Assembly: GCA_937910665.1 (NCBI GenBank)
Contig: CALEPR010000153.1
Location: 1 to 15,919 of the forward strand
Length of the DNA: 15,919 bases
Direction: 5' to 3'
Source: an uncultured Selenomonadales bacterium
GTDB lineage: Bacteria; Bacillota; Negativicutes; Selenomonadales; Selenomonadaceae
Below the pieces are notes generated by a model. The model was not told where the DNA came from. It saw only the letters and a program-made list of their open reading frames with translations, and did not search any database. A program made the position numbers and the translations under genes. Positions 5,046 through 13,482 of this stretch are shown here, piece after piece (position 1 is the first letter of the stretch; the number at the start of each line of letters is the position of its first letter).

Positions 5046-6083
5046 ATGGAGACAGAAAATAATTTGCCGACCAAAACATTGTCGGAGTTGAAAGTGGAAA
5101 TTAAATTTCACTTGGGACAAATGGCAGGACACGCCGTAGAAATTGGAAATTGCTTGATTCAGGCGAAGGAACAAGTTCAGCACGGCGAATGGCAAAATTG
5201 GCTTGAAGATAATTTCAACTTAAAAAAAAGTTCAGCCGCAAATTTTATAAATATTGCACAACGTTTTGGGGGAAATTTCCAAACGTTTGGAAATTTGGGA
5301 TATTCGCAAATGCTGAATTTGCTTGCTTTACCTTCAGGCGAAGAAGAGAATTTCATAGCGGAGAAAGCGGCTGAAAACAATCCTGTAGAGGATATGACAG
5401 TTAAGCAACTGCGCGAAGAAATTAAAAGTTACAAAGCTAGACTTGAAACGGCGGAGCAAGAGCGCGACGGCTATAAAACTTCTGCAGAAATTGTGGAAAG
5501 TCGACTTGAAACACTGGACGCAGGCATTAAAAAATTTAGTCGTGAGTTTGAACTTGATAGCAAGCAAGTTGATGAAGTTATTAGCGAATTGTCACAAGAT
5601 AACACTTCTGCCGCCTTGAAAGAAAAAATTTCTGAATTGAAAAAGCAGTTGCAGACGGTTACCACTTTTGCAGACCCAAGTTTAAACGCAGAAGAACTGC
5701 GCGAGGCAAAAACCGAAATTGCAAAACTTCAAGCGGAGTTGGAAGAAAAACAGGAGGAACTGAAAAATTTGCAAGATAGCCCTGTTGAAGTGGCTGTTGA
5801 ATATCCTGCGGATTATGATTCAATCAAGAGCGAACTTGCCGAACTTAAAAACCAGCAGAAAAATTTGCAAGAGGAATATGCCGTTACAAAAAAAATTACG
5901 GAAATGTTTTCTGCAATTCCTGTTTTGCAAAACTTTTTAAGATTAAACGACGTGGTAAGCAAGATGGCGGATAAAGATACTAAATTCGGCGAAAAGATTA
6001 TCAATCTTGGATTGATTCATAGAGAATTAGAAAACTGTTTCAATATTTGGAGAGATAAACGGGAGGAGCTGGAAAATGCTTAA
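5046..6083 (+). CDS. DUF3102 protein with long coiled coil
   Basis: A 345-aa protein. The N-terminal domain (about 10-110) has the DUF3102 pattern: EIGNCLIQAKEQVQHGEWQN (32-51) with WLE, then S-AANFINIAQRF and a YSQMLNLLALP stretch. From about 115 to 290 it is a charged coiled coil, ending in a short globular tail. DUF3102 proteins are common in phages and plasmids and are thought to bind DNA, but their job is not established. GGAAGGGAG lies 10 nt before the ATG. It opens the long replication operon; its end overlaps the next gene by 8 bp, indicating coupled translation. It could be a partition or replication accessory factor; this is inference. Confidence 0.85.
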   Translation: METENNLPTKTLSELKVEIKFHLGQMAGHAVEIGNCLIQAKEQVQHGEWQNWLEDNFNLKKSSAANFINIAQRFGGNFQTFGNLGYSQMLNLLALPSGEEENFIAEKAAENNPVEDMTVKQLREEIKSYKARLETAEQERDGYKTSAEIVESRLETLDAGIKKFSREFELDSKQVDEVISELSQDNTSAALKEKISELKKQLQTVTTFADPSLNAEELREAKTEIAKLQAELEEKQEELKNLQDSPVEVAVEYPADYDSIKSELAELKNQQKNLQEEYAVTKKITEMFSAIPVLQNFLRLNDVVSKMADKDTKFGEKIINLGLIHRELENCFNIWRDKREELENA

Positions 6084-6315
6084 AAACCGCCCGCCGAAAA
6101 TTTATCCTTTCAACTTGAAAGTTAATTGTCAGAAAATGTCAGAGTCGCAAATCTATGACCTTGCAAGCAAAATTGTTTGCATAGCTAATAGTGGCGGTTA
6201 TCTTGATACGCAAATTATCGGCGATGATACGATTTTTATTAAAGGCGAAGCGTCACAAGAAGACTACAATAAAATTTGGGATGCTTTAGACGCTTACAAT
6301 ATTATTTTGGATTGA
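6076..6315 (+). CDS. 79-aa conserved-looking small protein, unknown
   Basis: Starts with ATG inside the end of the DUF3102 gene, with GGAGGAG close upstream. The protein begins basic (MLKNRPPKIYPF), then has an alternating helix/strand pattern with SQIYDLASKIVCIANSGG and a strand TIFIKGEA, ending in an acidic helix. It appears to be a small compact alpha/beta fold. I recognise no family. Tight overlap with its neighbours shows it is part of the operon. Confidence 0.7.
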   Translation: MLKNRPPKIYPFNLKVNCQKMSESQIYDLASKIVCIANSGGYLDTQIIGDDTIFIKGEASQEDYNKIWDALDAYNIILD

Positions 6316-6324
6316 GGAAGAGAA

Positions 6325-6480
6325 ATGCTAATTTCTAATTTTCCGCAAAGTCGCGCACCTTATTACATTAAAAGTTTGACGCTGATGTTTTTAAAAAGAT
6401 GTCGGGAAAGAAAAGCGGCTTTTAAGGAGATGATTGACCAAGAACTTAAGCCGCGCAGGAGAGGAAAATCACGCAGATGA
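6325..6480 (+). CDS. 51-aa basic small protein, unknown
   Basis: A short gene with GAGG 7 nt before its ATG, 9 bp after the previous stop. It reads MLISNFPQSRAPYYIKS at the start and ends in a basic tail rich in Arg and Lys (PRRRGKSRR). Its stop overlaps the start of the next small gene in an ATGA junction, so translation is probably coupled. No family is recognised. Compactness and spacing support that it is real. Confidence 0.6.
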   Translation: MLISNFPQSRAPYYIKSLTLMFLKRCRERKAAFKEMIDQELKPRRRGKSRR

Positions 6481-6584
6481 AAAATTTTGAACACGAGGGG
6501 AATTTTCTCAAACTTAAAAAGAAAAAGCATCGGCGTAAACATAAACGCTGTTATCGAAAGTGCAGAGGGAGGAAAAGAAATTGA
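6477..6584 (+). CDS. 35-aa highly basic microprotein
   Basis: Begins in the ATGA shared with the stop of the previous gene and ends in TTGA shared with the start of the next. Seventeen of its 35 residues are Lys or Arg, plus three His and two Cys (KCRG region). Such a peptide would bind nucleic acid or nest against acidic proteins. The ribosome binding site AGGAGAGG is rather far (12 nt), so it may depend on coupled translation. It could be spurious, but the exact stop-start junctions on both sides argue for a real gene. Confidence 0.5.
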   Translation: MKNFEHEGNFLKLKKKKHRRKHKRCYRKCRGRKRN

Positions 6585-6808
6585 AAACCGACACAAGAAT
6601 TTTAGATTTAATTAAGGCCCACGATTCAAAAGCCGCGCAAAATGCTGAAACGGCGGCAAGAAAAGCTATGGATGATGTTTTTCAATTTGCGCCAAAAGAA
6701 AGCGTAGAAAATTTTAATTATTGGCTGTTGATGAATTATTACACCTATGAAATTGTGGAAAGTTTTTTTTCAAAACTGGAGCAAAGTAAAAAGTCCGAAA
6801 GGCTGTGA
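6581..6808 (+). CDS. 75-aa helical protein, unknown
   Basis: I start it at TTG 6581, 8 nt after GAGGGAGG, giving MKTDTRILDLIKAHDSKAA; the GTG at 6560 lies upstream of that site and is unlikely. The protein is all-helical, with an aromatic middle (NFNYWLLMNYYTYEI) and charged ends. No family is recognised. Its TTG overlaps the previous stop in a TTGA junction, and the next gene starts 4 bp beyond its stop. Confidence 0.65.
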   Translation: MKTDTRILDLIKAHDSKAAQNAETAARKAMDDVFQFAPKESVENFNYWLLMNYYTYEIVESFFSKLEQSKKSERL

Positions 6809-6812
6809 GGCA

Positions 6813-7166
6813 ATGAAAATTACTATAGAGCTTAATAACGAGGATATTGTAAAAGCCGACGAAACAAATTTTGAAGCGTTGTTTGTATTGATTCAGTCAT
6901 TTACAAAGTCTTTGAAAGTTGGCGCGGAAAATATTATGCGTGAAAAAGTTTCAGAACTTCACGCCGAAAAAAATTCTAAAGCCGAGCAAATTGACCGCGC
7001 AGAAATTGAAAAGCAAATTAAACAAATTGCGCTTGAAGGAAAAGAAAAAGGCGCATCTGCGAAAATCAAGGAACTTATTCACGGATACGGCGTTGAAAAA
7101 CTTTCAGCAGTGCCAGACGATAAAATGACAGAACTTTTACAGAAAGTTCAGGATGCAATTCAATGA
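6813..7166 (+). CDS. 117-aa coiled-coil protein, unknown
   Basis: Starts at the ATG giving MKITIELNNEDIVKADE, with AAAGG 10 nt and GAGG 2 nt upstream. Longer versions of the frame run back into the previous gene and lack a site. After a short strand-rich start the protein is helical and charged (REKVSELHAEKNSKAEQIDR), ending in a helix KMTELLQKVQDAIQ. No family is recognised. It overlaps the following nuclease gene in an ATGA junction and may act with it or with the DUF2815 protein; that is inference from position. Confidence 0.7.
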   Translation: MKITIELNNEDIVKADETNFEALFVLIQSFTKSLKVGAENIMREKVSELHAEKNSKAEQIDRAEIEKQIKQIALEGKEKGASAKIKELIHGYGVEKLSAVPDDKMTELLQKVQDAIQ

Positions 7167-8449
7167 ACCACGCGACATTAGCACCGAGTGCGGCGCACAA
7201 GTGGATAAATTGCCCGCCAAGTGCAAGACTTGAGGAACAATTCCCCGATACTGTCAGCACAGCCGCTTTAGAGGGGACTTTTGCTCATAAGTTAGCCGAA
7301 ACTTTTTTGCAAAATTTTTTTGAATTTATTCCGGCAGAGATTTTTAAAATTGAATATGAAAAGTTGAAGTCAAATAAATTTTTCAGCCGCGAACTTGAAG
7401 AATATGTAGAGACTTACACGGCGATTGTTACAGAAAAATTTATTCAAGCAAAAGCAAAAGACAAAGGTGCGGCGGTTTTATTGGAGCAAAAAGTTGACTT
7501 GTCAGAATATGTGCCAAAAGGTTACGGACACGCCGACGCAATTATCATTTCAGATGGCGTTATGGAAATTTGCGATTTGAAATATGGCGCAGGCGTAAAA
7601 GTTGACGCGAAAAATAATCCTCAACTAAGACTTTATGCGCTGGGCGCATATTCCGAACTCAATTTTCTGTATGACATAAAATCATTGACAGTTACGATAA
7701 TTCAACCGCGCAACGGCGGAATTTCAAGCGAAAATATTTTGGTAACTGAATTGCTTGACTGGGGAGAAAAAATTAAAAAAATTGCGGAACTTGCTTTTAA
7801 AGGCGAAGGCGAATTTAAAGCCGGAGAACATTGTAAATTTTGTCGAGCGGCAATGCGCTGTAAAACTTATGCTGATTATCAGCTTGAAGTAGTGAAAAAT
7901 GACTTCGACGACCCCGACCTTTTAAGCGACGCAGAAATTTCAAAGATTTTAAGTCGCGCAGATTCAATCATAAAATGGCTGGGCAATGTGAAAGATTTTG
8001 CGCTGAAAGAAGCAGTTGAAAAAAATCGACACTGGGCAGGATTTAAACTTGTCGAAGGGCGGAGCGTCAGAAAAATCATTGACGAACAAAAAGCGGCAGA
8101 TATTCTGCGACAAAACGGCGCGGACGATTCAGAAATTTACAAGCCGAAAGAAATTTTAGGAATTACCGCACTTGAAAAAAATTTCGGCAAGAAAAAAATT
8201 GCAGAGCTTTTAGGCGGAGTGATTCAAAAACCGCCCGGCGCACCTGTTTTAGTCGAAGAATCAGACAAACGCGCAGAATGGCACAACGCCGAAACAGATT
8301 TTGATAACATTGAAAAAATGGAAAAAAATATTACTACAAAGCCTGTTGAGGAATGGAGCAATGGCGATGTTTTTTACTGGGGACTTAAGACAGGCAGAAT
8401 TAAAACTTATCACGATTTAGGATTTAACACCGAGACAAAGGAGAAATGA
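7163..8449 (+). CDS. DUF2800 Cas4/RecB-like nuclease
   Basis: A 428-aa PD-(D/E)XK family protein. Visible motifs are EGTFAHK (37-43), D125 in GYGHAD, E135-x-x-D138-x-K140 in MEICDLKYG, and Q154 in NPQLRLYALGAY, the order seen in RecB/Cas4 nucleases. Four cysteines (C17 and C224, C227, C233 in HCKFCRAAMRC) match the iron-sulphur cluster pattern that brackets Cas4/AddB-type domains. It should cut or resect DNA ends during phage replication and recombination. It is followed by a DUF2815 protein and a family A polymerase, the usual order in Bacillota phages. The family is firm; the exact DNA substrate is not known. Confidence 0.9.
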   Translation: MNHATLAPSAAHKWINCPPSARLEEQFPDTVSTAALEGTFAHKLAETFLQNFFEFIPAEIFKIEYEKLKSNKFFSRELEEYVETYTAIVTEKFIQAKAKDKGAAVLLEQKVDLSEYVPKGYGHADAIIISDGVMEICDLKYGAGVKVDAKNNPQLRLYALGAYSELNFLYDIKSLTVTIIQPRNGGISSENILVTELLDWGEKIKKIAELAFKGEGEFKAGEHCKFCRAAMRCKTYADYQLEVVKNDFDDPDLLSDAEISKILSRADSIIKWLGNVKDFALKEAVEKNRHWAGFKLVEGRSVRKIIDEQKAADILRQNGADDSEIYKPKEILGITALEKNFGKKKIAELLGGVIQKPPGAPVLVEESDKRAEWHNAETDFDNIEKMEKNITTKPVEEWSNGDVFYWGLKTGRIKTYHDLGFNTETKEK

Positions 8450-8452
8450 AAA

Positions 8453-9004
8453 TTGGCAAGAGAATTGAAACCGACAGAGGCAAGAGTTTATTGCAGAATC
8501 AGTTATGCACATTTGATTGACACCGACAAAAACGATAACTATTCGGTAAGTTTGCTTATTCCGAAGACCGACACAAAGACGTTGACCGAGATTAACAAAG
8601 CAGTTGAGGCGGCGATTGTTGACGGAAAATCAAAACTTGCAAACAAGGACGGAGCAATTAACAGAAAAACTTTGAAATTGCCACTTCACGACGCAGACGA
8701 AGAAGGACACACAAGCCCCGACTATCAAGGCTGTATGTTTTTCAATGCGAAGGCAAAACGCCGTCCGCAAGTTGTTGACCGTCACAAAGAAATGATTTAT
8801 GACACAGAGGAAATTTATTCAGGTTGTTATTGTAATGTAATGGTGAATTTTTACGCCTTTGCAGTTGAAGGTAACAAAGGAATTGCGGCGAGTTTAGGCA
8901 ATGTCCAGAAAGTTAAAAATGGTAACAGATTAGGATTCGGCGGCTATTCTGCAGATGTCGATTTTGAAGAATTGGAAGACGACAACGACGACGATATTTT
9001 TTAA
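8453..9004 (+). CDS. DUF2815 single-strand DNA-binding-like protein
   Basis: A 183-aa protein with the DUF2815 pattern: an N-terminal beta-rich domain (RVYCRISYAHLIDTDK, then YSVSLLIPK), a central DYQGCMFFNAKAKRRPQVVD segment, and a very acidic C-terminus (EELEDDNDDDIF). An acidic tail ending in an aromatic residue is typical of phage and bacterial single-strand-binding proteins such as T7 gp2.5, where it recruits the polymerase. It starts at TTG 8453 with AAAGGAG 9 nt upstream; the nearby ATG at 8446 is in another frame. The gene directly before the polymerase fits this role. Confidence 0.88.
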   Translation: MARELKPTEARVYCRISYAHLIDTDKNDNYSVSLLIPKTDTKTLTEINKAVEAAIVDGKSKLANKDGAINRKTLKLPLHDADEEGHTSPDYQGCMFFNAKAKRRPQVVDRHKEMIYDTEEIYSGCYCNVMVNFYAFAVEGNKGIAASLGNVQKVKNGNRLGFGGYSADVDFEELEDDNDDDIF

Positions 9005-9007
9005 GTG

Positions 9008-10972
9008 ATGAAAACGTTAGCTATTGACCTTGAAACTTTTTCCGAACTTGATATTAAAAAAGTTGGCTTATATCGTTATGCGGCGAACTGCGAAATAATT
9101 TTGTTTGCTTATGCGATTGATGATAAGCCAGTTGAAATTGTTGACCTTGCACAAGATGAAAAAATTCCTGCCGAAATAGTTCAGGCAATTTTTGACAAAA
9201 CTATTTTAAAGACAGCTTACAATGCGCCCTTTGAGATTCAAGTTTTGAAGAATTATTTTCAGCGTGAAATTGACTATTCACAATGGAGTTGCACAATGGT
9301 TTTAGGTTTAGAGCTTGGTTTACCGGCAGGGCTTGAAAAAGTTGGCAAGGCGTTAAAATTGCCGGAAGATAAATTAAAAAGCGCAGTTGGCAAAAAGTTA
9401 ATTGCTTACTTCAGTAAACCTTGTACGCCATTGAGAGCCAATAATTTTCGCACAAGAAATAGACCAGCACATAACATTGATAAATGGTTATCTTTCAAAG
9501 AATATTGCAAGCAAGACGTAGAATCAGAAAGAGCAATCAGAAAAATTCTTGAAAAATATTCTTTGTCAGACAGCGAAAAAAAATTGTGGCAACTTGACCA
9601 AAAAATAAATGACAATGGTGTTTTGATTGATATGGAGTTTGTAAATTCCGCGATTGAAATTGATTCAAAAATAAAATCAACCGCAAAAGTTCAAGCGCAA
9701 GAATTAACAGGCGGAATAAATTTAAACAGCAATTTACAACTGCTTGATTGGATTGAGGAGCAGGAAGGATGGCGACCAGATAATATTGACAAAGAATCAC
9801 GCACAGAATTATTAGCCGACAAAACTGTTAGCAAAAAAACAAAAATGCTTTTGGAACTAAAAAATTTAATCAGCAAAACAAGCGTGAAAAAATATCAAGC
9901 AATGCTGAATATGTCGAGCGTGGACAACAGAGCAAGAGGAATGTTTCAATTTTACGGAGCGAACAGGACAGGCAGATTTACAGGTAAAGGTATTCAACTT
10001 CAAAACTTGCCGCAGAATCACCTTGAAGACTTAGATACTGCGCGACAATTTGTAAAAGCTCAAGACTTAGATGCAATAAAAATTTTCTATGAAAATTCTT
10101 CAGATGTTTTGTCGCAACTGATAAGAACTGCGTTTGTAGCTGAAAAAAATTGTCGATTCATTGTTGCAGATTTTTCAGCTATTGAGGCAAGAGTAATAGC
10201 GTGGTTGGCGAATGAAAAATGGCGAATGAAAGTTTTTGAGGAAGGCAGAGATATTTATTGCGCGAGTGCGTCAGCAATGTTCAAAGTTCCTGTAGAAAAA
10301 AATGGTGTAAATAAAGAATTGCGGCAAAAAGGCAAAGTAGCAGAGTTAGCTTGCGGTTATGGTGGCGGCGTTAATGCTTTAAAGGCTTTTGGCGCAGACA
10401 AAATGGGCTTATCAGGAACGGAAATGGAATCAATCATAAAAAAGTGGCGTGAATCAAGTCCGAATATCTGTGAATTGTGGCAACGGGTAGAAAAAGCCGC
10501 TAAAGAAGCATTGAAATTTAAAAATGCAACGCCTCATGAAAAATTATTTTTTGAGTTTGACGGAAATTTTTTATTTATCACATTACCGAGCGGTAGAAAA
10601 ATTTCTTATGCAAATCCCAGAATAATTTTACAAGATGGAAAAGAAACACTTGCTTATGACGGAACAATACAAGCGACAGGTGGCTGGGGAAGAAATTTTA
10701 CTTGGGGCGGAAAATTAATTGAAAATATTGTTCAGGCAACAGCGCGAGATTGTTTAGCTGAAGCAATGCTGAAACTTGACCGCGCAGGATACAAAATTGT
10801 AATGCATGTTCACGACGAAATTATTTCTGAAATGGAAAACGGCAAAGGCAGTTTAGAAGAAGTTATTGCTATTATGTCAGAGCCGATAAGCTGGGCAAAA
10901 GGAGTATTTTTAACAAAGGATTTAGTTTTGACAGCGGCAGGTTACGAGACTGAATATTATCGCAAGGATTGA
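9008..10972 (+). CDS. Phage family A DNA polymerase with 3'-5' exonuclease
   Basis: A 654-aa PolI-like replicative polymerase. The N-terminal DnaQ-like proofreading domain shows D7-x-E9 (motif I), N72-A-P-F-E76 (motif II, with Glu where Asp is usual) and Y166-x-x-x-D170 (motif III). The polymerase motifs are A, DFSAIEAR from D388; B, R439, K443 and Y451 in KVAELACGYGG; C, HDE at 602-604. All catalytic positions of the polymerase are present, so it should be active. There is no 5'-nuclease domain. Start ATG 9008 lies 3 bp after the previous stop without a clear ribosome binding site, so it probably relies on coupled translation; GTG 9005 is the alternative. It would copy the phage genome with the primase-helicase encoded next. 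Confidence 0.95.
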   Translation: MKTLAIDLETFSELDIKKVGLYRYAANCEIILFAYAIDDKPVEIVDLAQDEKIPAEIVQAIFDKTILKTAYNAPFEIQVLKNYFQREIDYSQWSCTMVLGLELGLPAGLEKVGKALKLPEDKLKSAVGKKLIAYFSKPCTPLRANNFRTRNRPAHNIDKWLSFKEYCKQDVESERAIRKILEKYSLSDSEKKLWQLDQKINDNGVLIDMEFVNSAIEIDSKIKSTAKVQAQELTGGINLNSNLQLLDWIEEQEGWRPDNIDKESRTELLADKTVSKKTKMLLELKNLISKTSVKKYQAMLNMSSVDNRARGMFQFYGANRTGRFTGKGIQLQNLPQNHLEDLDTARQFVKAQDLDAIKIFYENSSDVLSQLIRTAFVAEKNCRFIVADFSAIEARVIAWLANEKWRMKVFEEGRDIYCASASAMFKVPVEKNGVNKELRQKGKVAELACGYGGGVNALKAFGADKMGLSGTEMESIIKKWRESSPNICELWQRVEKAAKEALKFKNATPHEKLFFEFDGNFLFITLPSGRKISYANPRIILQDGKETLAYDGTIQATGGWGRNFTWGGKLIENIVQATARDCLAEAMLKLDRAGYKIVMHVHDEIISEMENGKGSLEEVIAIMSEPISWAKGVFLTKDLVLTAAGYETEYYRKD

Positions 10973-10983
10973 GAGGTGTCGAA

Positions 10984-13482
10984 ATGGCAAACATTGTTAC
11001 CGAGCATGACGGTTTATTAACTATTTGCACAGGCTCAAGCCGTAAGACTAGAGTATGGAAACAAAAACAAATTTCATGGAGTCAACTTTTGCAAAGACTT
11101 AGCACGACAAAACGTACTTCGGAAACACAAGCGCAATATTTCAAACTTGGCAAAGCAAGACAAGATGAAATAAAAGATGTCGGCGGATTTGTCGGCGGCG
11201 AATTGGAAAACGGCAAGAGAACCGCGCTTAGCGTTGTAAATAGGAAACTTATCACTTTGGACGCTGATTTTGCGGAACAAAATTTGTGGGAAAAAATTAT
11301 AACTTTTTTTGATAATGCGGCTTGCGTTTATTCGACGCACAAGCACACAAAAGAAAAACCGCGCTTGCGTTTAGTAATACCGCTTAACAGAGCAGTTTCA
11401 TCAGATGAATATCAAGCTATCAGTCGCAAAGTTGCCGAAAGTTTTGGCATTGAAAATTTTGACGACACAACTTATCAGCCGCATAGGTTAATGTATTTTC
11501 CGTCAACTTCAAGCGACGCAGAATTTTATTTTCAGTGGCAAGATGGAGAATTTTTAAACGCCGACAAAGTTTTAACTGAATACGATGATTGGCAAGACCA
11601 AACAACATGGGCGCGCAGTTCAAGAAGTAAAGAAATTGTAAAAAACGTAGAAACAAAAGCGGAAGACCCTTTAACAAAGGCGGGTTTAATTGGAGCTTTT
11701 TGTAGAGCTTATGCAATTTCAGAAGCTATTGAAAAATTTTTGCCGGACATTTACGAGCAATGCGGAGATAAAGACCGCTACACTTTCAAAGCCGGAACAA
11801 CTTCAGGCGGAGCAATCGTTTACCAAGATAAGTGGCTTTATTCTTTTCACGCCACAGACCCCGCAAACAACGGACATATCAATAACGCTTTTGACCTAGT
11901 AAGGATTCATAAATTCGGAGAACTTGACGAAGGTAAGGAACACAAAGAATTAAACACTTTGCCCTCTTATACAAAGATGTTAAATTTTTGCAGTAAAGAC
12001 GACAAAGTTAAAGTTTTAATGACGGAAGAAGCGATAGCGGAATTTGACGATTTAGGCGAAGAAAAGCAGGATATGTCATGGAGCAAAAAACTGAAACGTC
12101 ATGAAAAAACAGGACAAATTTTATCTAACCGCTACAATGTCACAATTATTTTAGAAAATGATGTCAGGATAAAAAATTGTTTTGCCTTTGACGTGTTCGC
12201 ACAAAATATAGCAATAATCAAGCCGCTTTTTTGGCGCAATAAAGAAATTTCAAATTTGTATTGGACTGATGCCGATGATTTTGAGTTAAGAGTTTTTCTT
12301 GAAAATAATTTCGGACTTAAAGACAAAGGCTCTATTGAAGATGCTTTTATTCACGTCGCTTATAAACAATCTTTTCACAGTGTGAGAAATTATCTGCGCG
12401 GATTGAAATGGGACGGCGTAGAAAGAATGGAAAAACTTTTTATAAACTACTTAGGTGCGGAAGATTCAAAATATACCAGAATCATAACGCGAAAATCTTT
12501 AATAGCGGCAGTGGCGCGAGTTATGAAACCAGGTATCAAGTTTGACAATATGATTGTTTTAGAAGGCGCACAAGGCATTGGAAAAAGCAAACTGATTTTA
12601 AAACTTGGTAAAGGTTGGACAAACGACACCATAGACGACTTGACCAAAAAAGACGCCTATGAAGGACTGCGCGGAAAGTGGTTAATCTTGCTTGACGAAC
12701 TTCAAGCCATGAATAAAAGCGATTCAGACGCGACTAAAAAATTTATCTCAAAGGAAGTAGACAGTTTCAGAGTTTCTTATGGCAAAAGGATTCAAGACTT
12801 CCCACGTCAATGCGTTTTTTTTGGAACGACAAATGTAAAACTTTTTTTGAAGGATAAAACAGGCAACAGAAGATTTTTTCCGATTCATTGTGACAGAGAA
12901 AAACAAGTTAAAGCTGTGTCAGAATGGATTAACGACACTGAATTTGACGCAGAAATTGACCAGATATGGGCAGAAGCTTTTGAAGCGTGGAATAAAGGCG
13001 AAAGTTTATGGGTAGGCGCAGAAATGGAAAAAATCGCCGCTATTATTCAAGAGCAACACACTAAGCCAGACCCCTTAATTGGAGCTATTGAAATGTTTTT
13101 AAATAATCCTGTTCCTTCGGATTGGTATGCAAAAGACTTGAGAAGTCGCATTGAATTTAATCGAGGGTTAGGAGTTTTTGATGCGGAAGACAAAAAAAAT
13201 TTTGTGTCGCGAAATAAAATCTGTGTGCTTGAAATTTGGGTAGAGTTGTTAGACGGAGATATAAAAAAATTGTCGCAGTACAAACAACAAGAAATTTTTG
13301 ACGCACTTTTAAAAATAGAAGGGTGGGAGCAACATAAAAATTACGGCGAAAAATTATTTTTTGGGTCGGCATATGGAATGCAAAAGGCTTTTGTAAGAAA
13401 AAGTGACGCTAAAAATATTTGCGAGAAAGAAAATTTTGAAACAAAGGCAGATGATGTTGATGAAAGCGATTTACCTTTCTGA
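10984..13482 (+). CDS. AEP-type primase fused to VapE helicase
   Basis: An 832-aa bifunctional replication protein. The N-terminal part carries archaeo-eukaryotic primase hallmarks: D93-x-D95 in TLDADF, YSTHKH with H119, and a later PHRLMYFPS stretch (R168). The C-terminal half is a virulence-associated E (VapE) superfamily-3-like helicase: Walker A GAQGIGKS (528-535), Walker B LILLDEL with D571/E572, sensor FFGTTN and an arginine finger in GNRRFFP. It should unwind DNA and make primers for the polymerase. The ATG at 10984 has GAGAGGTG 5 nt upstream; the TTG at 10969 overlaps the polymerase stop. The C-terminus overlaps the VRR-NUC gene. The helicase call is firm, the primase call good. Confidence 0.93.
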   Translation: MANIVTEHDGLLTICTGSSRKTRVWKQKQISWSQLLQRLSTTKRTSETQAQYFKLGKARQDEIKDVGGFVGGELENGKRTALSVVNRKLITLDADFAEQNLWEKIITFFDNAACVYSTHKHTKEKPRLRLVIPLNRAVSSDEYQAISRKVAESFGIENFDDTTYQPHRLMYFPSTSSDAEFYFQWQDGEFLNADKVLTEYDDWQDQTTWARSSRSKEIVKNVETKAEDPLTKAGLIGAFCRAYAISEAIEKFLPDIYEQCGDKDRYTFKAGTTSGGAIVYQDKWLYSFHATDPANNGHINNAFDLVRIHKFGELDEGKEHKELNTLPSYTKMLNFCSKDDKVKVLMTEEAIAEFDDLGEEKQDMSWSKKLKRHEKTGQILSNRYNVTIILENDVRIKNCFAFDVFAQNIAIIKPLFWRNKEISNLYWTDADDFELRVFLENNFGLKDKGSIEDAFIHVAYKQSFHSVRNYLRGLKWDGVERMEKLFINYLGAEDSKYTRIITRKSLIAAVARVMKPGIKFDNMIVLEGAQGIGKSKLILKLGKGWTNDTIDDLTKKDAYEGLRGKWLILLDELQAMNKSDSDATKKFISKEVDSFRVSYGKRIQDFPRQCVFFGTTNVKLFLKDKTGNRRFFPIHCDREKQVKAVSEWINDTEFDAEIDQIWAEAFEAWNKGESLWVGAEMEKIAAIIQEQHTKPDPLIGAIEMFLNNPVPSDWYAKDLRSRIEFNRGLGVFDAEDKKNFVSRNKICVLEIWVELLDGDIKKLSQYKQQEIFDALLKIEGWEQHKNYGEKLFFGSAYGMQKAFVRKSDAKNICEKENFETKADDVDESDLPF

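Noticed and set aside
9406..9876. Leftward frames inside the polymerase gene
   Set aside because: Shadow frames of an intact, motif-complete polymerase.
13403..13453. N-terminal extension of the VRR-NUC protein
   Set aside because: It lies upstream of the ribosome binding site, within the primase-helicase gene, and does not belong to the family's usual start.
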